A stretch of 24,118 bases of DNA from Methanoregula sp. (GTDB lineage Archaea > Halobacteriota > Methanomicrobia > Methanomicrobiales > Methanospirillaceae): positions 1 to 24,118 of the forward strand of contig JAKLGN010000005.1 in assembly GCA_022710665.1 (NCBI GenBank), given 5' to 3'. The position numbers and the translations under genes were made by a program. Shown here piece by piece: positions 21,707 through 24,118 of the stretch. Each line of letters opens with the position of its first letter. Position 1 is the stretch's first letter. Under the pieces are notes generated by a model. That model saw nothing but the letters and a program-made list of their open reading frames with translations. It was not told the origin of the DNA and ran no database searches.

Positions 21707-24118
21707 CTACGCTACGTCCCGTACATGGCTCCCTTCCCCGCCAACGGTCTCCACCACAAGCGTATTGGCAAACTCGCCCTGGATCTCCGCGATATGGGAG
21801 ATGAGAAGGATCTGGGGGAAGCGGGATTCCTGCGTGCGCAGGGCTGTGAGGAGACTGGATCGCCGCTCTTCATCCTGGCTGCCAAAGATCTCATCGAAAA
21901 TAAGGAACGTGGACTCGTGAACATGGTGGAGCTCGGCAAGGTAGCGCGAGAGGGCGATGCGTAAGGCTACTGCAATGTCGTCCTGCTCCCCGCCGCTGAA
22001 GCGGTCTACAGGGTAGTCGTTGTCCACGTCACGCACGAGCAGGTTGAAGTCCTCGTCCAGCAGTACCTGCTCGTACCGGCCCGCGGTTATCTCTCCGATG
22101 ATCCGGCTTGTCTCGCCCTCGAGCCGGCTCCGGACCACCTGCAGGAGGTAGACAACGTACTCTGCAATGAGTTTCCGGGTTTTCGCGAGAAGATCGATCT
22201 CCTCTTCACGTTCCGCGATCTGCTTTTGTAATCCTGCGACCTGTTCCTGTGCCCTGTTGTACTCCGCAATCCGCTCTTCGGTGAACCGGAGATCCTTTAT
22301 GGCATTCGCGATACGGATCTCGACCGTGCGGAGGATTGTATCGGCTGATGCGATCGCATCCTCAATCCCTGCTGCTTCACCGGGATCGAATGCCAGCGCC
22401 CTTGCGGATTCCTCCAGCGTTCTCAGTTCCTCCGTGCGCCGTTCGATCTTCCCGCGGAGCGCATCGAGGTGCTGCCGGGCCATGAGTCCCTGCCCGATCT
22501 TTTTACCAAGCCCGATGAACCGGTGCTGCATGTCCTGCAGTCCGGCACTCTCTTTCTCGCAGGCTGAAAACTCCTCCTCATCGAACATGAGCCCCATGAG
22601 GCTGTTCCGGATCCGGTGCTCATCCTTCTCGTGAATCTTCCGCTGGGCGGCAAGGGCTGCCAGCTCCTGTTCGTATACCGGCTTCTGTTTCAGGTTCGCA
22701 TCAAGGGCCCGGATGAGGTCCAGGGACGGTTTCAGTGCTTCGATCCCTGCTTTTTCCCGATTGAGGTTCTCCCGCTTTTCCAGATCGGCAACCGCCCTCT
22801 CCTCCAGCTCCCGAATCCTCGCGCTGAACTCCGCTTCGATACTGCCGAAGTGCTCCCCGAGTTTCTGCCGGCAGAGCGGGCAGATCCCGTCCGTACCGGC
22901 CTGACGGATCGTCTCCCGGTCGGCTGCGATCTTCTCCCGTTCTTTCTGGTAGTGCGCGAGGCGGGCAGCGAGCGTGCCGCCCTGGCGGCTGATCTCCGCG
23001 AGCCGGAAGTTCACCGCTGTTTCGAGCCGTTCCTCCGGCACATCACCGGCCCCAAGACCGGTGCGGATGGCACTGATGAGGACTTCCCGCTGCCGGCTGT
23101 CGCCGTCCAGGTCTTCCAGCTGGATCTGCCGGGCTTCCTCCCGTTGTATCAGGTCATCCACCATCGTTATGGCAAACCCGAGCTCCGCCTTCAGCTGCTG
23201 GTACTTCTCCTTCTTCTGCCGGAGCGCCTCCATCCGCTGCCTGACGGAATCGTAAGATTCCATGACGGGTTTCAGCCGATCATACTCGGCCTGCTCCTCC
23301 GCGACCAGCGCGAGCTGGGCTTCGAGCGCCTTCACCTGCTCCCGGTCCACATTCCTTTCCCGAACAAGGGATTCCTGCTGCCGGAGAAGTCCCGTGTACG
23401 CAAGCCTCTGCTCCGCAAGGAGTTTCTGCCGGGTGGCAAGCCCGTCCCGTTCCTTTTGTTGTGTTTCGCGGGCCTGCTCCAGCTCTGCGATCAGGGCCCG
23501 GTGTCCGGCAGCGGCTGTTTCGAGCTTCGCGGGCTCTTCTTCGCCCAGCCGGTCTGAAAGGGCTTCCAGCTGGCCCGTCATCTTCTGGAGCCCGGCATTC
23601 TTCCGGTCGATCTCCTCTTTCAGTGCCTTCTCGCTCTCAGCCTTCAGGTAATCGATCCCGAGCGCCCGGAGAAACCATTCCTTCCGTTTGCCGGGCGTGT
23701 TCTCGAGGAGCGTGAGAAGATCCTTCTGGGCTGCGTAGATGGTGTTCTTGAAGTCCACCGGGCCCATACCGAGCACCCGCTTCACGGCCTCCTCCACCGG
23801 GCTCACGCCGGTTGCCAGCAGCTTCCCGTTCTGGTGGAATGTGGCATCGTGCGATACCGTCTTGCCCTTTTTGAACGTGCGGACCACCGTATAAGAGTCC
23901 CCGCCAATCCGGAAGTCAAGCCGGACCTCGCACTTCTCTTTTGGTCCTGCAAACGAGGAGACAATATAATCGCCGCTGATCCCGGTTGCCTGGACGCCGT
24001 ACAGCGCAAAGAAGACCGCCTGCACCAGGCTCGACTTGCCCGCGCCATTATTCCCGAGGATGCCCGTGATGCCATCTTTGAACCGGATCTCCTCGTCACG
24101 GAACCGCTTGAAGTTTTT
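21707..24118 (-). CDS. rad50: Rad50-type SMC ATPase (5' end outside window)
   Basis: 803 residues are visible; the frame is open to the window edge, and only a few N-terminal residues appear missing since the visible part begins KNFKRFRDEEIRF. Walker A LGNNGAGKSS (~21-30), long coiled coils, zinc hook CPLC at ~413-416 (GICPLCRQKL), second coiled coil, ABC signature DRFSGGEQDD, and Walker B FLIFDE, then the D-loop GSQDEERR. It holds DNA ends with Mre11 and drives double-strand break processing. The coiled coil is short compared with eukaryotic Rad50 and usual for archaea. mre11, commonly upstream, would lie beyond the window. The methionine at 24025 is a GTG inside the protein, not the start. 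Confidence 0.95.
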   Translation of the reverse strand, partial: KNFKRFRDEEIRFKDGITGILGNNGAGKSSLVQAVFFALYGVQATGISGDYIVSSFAGPKEKCEVRLDFRIGGDSYTVVRTFKKGKTVSHDATFHQNGKLLATGVSPVEEAVKRVLGMGPVDFKNTIYAAQKDLLTLLENTPGKRKEWFLRALGIDYLKAESEKALKEEIDRKNAGLQKMTGQLEALSDRLGEEEPAKLETAAAGHRALIAELEQARETQQKERDGLATRQKLLAEQRLAYTGLLRQQESLVRERNVDREQVKALEAQLALVAEEQAEYDRLKPVMESYDSVRQRMEALRQKKEKYQQLKAELGFAITMVDDLIQREEARQIQLEDLDGDSRQREVLISAIRTGLGAGDVPEERLETAVNFRLAEISRQGGTLAARLAHYQKEREKIAADRETIRQAGTDGICPLCRQKLGEHFGSIEAEFSARIRELEERAVADLEKRENLNREKAGIEALKPSLDLIRALDANLKQKPVYEQELAALAAQRKIHEKDEHRIRNSLMGLMFDEEEFSACEKESAGLQDMQHRFIGLGKKIGQGLMARQHLDALRGKIERRTEELRTLEESARALAFDPGEAAGIEDAIASADTILRTVEIRIANAIKDLRFTEERIAEYNRAQEQVAGLQKQIAEREEEIDLLAKTRKLIAEYVVYLLQVVRSRLEGETSRIIGEITAGRYEQVLLDEDFNLLVRDVDNDYPVDRFSGGEQDDIAVALRIALSRYLAELHHVHESTFLIFDEIFGSQDEERRSSLLTALRTQESRFPQILLISHIAEIQGEFANTLVVETVGGEGSHVRDVA

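Noticed and set aside
1..24118. tRNA or rRNA genes
   Set aside because: No cloverleaf with a GTTCRANNC T-arm or rRNA-like conserved block was found on either strand by eye.

Overview
The window comes from a methanogenic archaeon, most likely order Methanomicrobiales (Methanoregula-like). It carries coenzyme F430 biosynthesis genes, a methanogenesis-marker-9 protein, an FdhC-type formate channel and archaeal HerA/NurA/Rad50 repair genes. The DNA is fairly GC-rich, but intergenic and promoter segments are AT-rich, with archaeal TATA-like boxes and several apparently leaderless genes. The order-level placement is inferred from gene content and style, not from a search.

Layout. (1) Bases 1-745: the 3' part of a PAS + PH-like gene, then a long convergent gap with the first copy of a ~290-bp repeat element. 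(2) 1594-6823, minus strand: cfbA-cfbE-cfbD-cfbB, four of the five F430 genes with overlaps or gaps of 9 bp or less, followed by an ilvE-type aminotransferase with its own promoter. cfbC, the NifH-like partner of CfbD, is not in the window. (3) 7193-9677, plus strand: a compact three-gene operon of methanogenesis marker 9, a CitG-like protein and a DUF447 protein. (4) 9707-9996: a second, inverted copy of the element. (5) 10170-11724, minus strand: an HDAC-family deacetylase and a small membrane protein. (6) 12358-14901, plus strand: fdhC without fdhAB, an OB-fold membrane protein and a four-helix membrane protein of unknown function. (7) 14902-17390: gene-poor, holding a Cys-rich tandem-repeat protein, a 107-residue hypothetical protein, a third element copy and a degenerate fourth. 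(8) 17391-24118, minus strand: rad50 (5' end off-window), an AT-richer group of three small genes, then nurA-herA.

How the genes work together. CfbA inserts Ni into sirohydrochlorin, CfbB amidates it, CfbC/CfbD reductively cyclise it, and CfbE closes the last ring to give F430, the cofactor of methyl-coenzyme M reductase. The marker-9 operon is restricted by family knowledge to methanogen-type metabolism and pairs with two enzyme-like partners, so a cofactor or C1-related role is plausible but unproven. Rad50 with HerA-NurA forms the archaeal end-resection machinery.

The least explained material is: the four-copy terminal-inverted-repeat element, which carries a reading frame shared across copies; the 57-residue C-x7-C-x7-C-x14-C tandem-repeat protein; and the three-gene group lodged between rad50 and nurA-herA.
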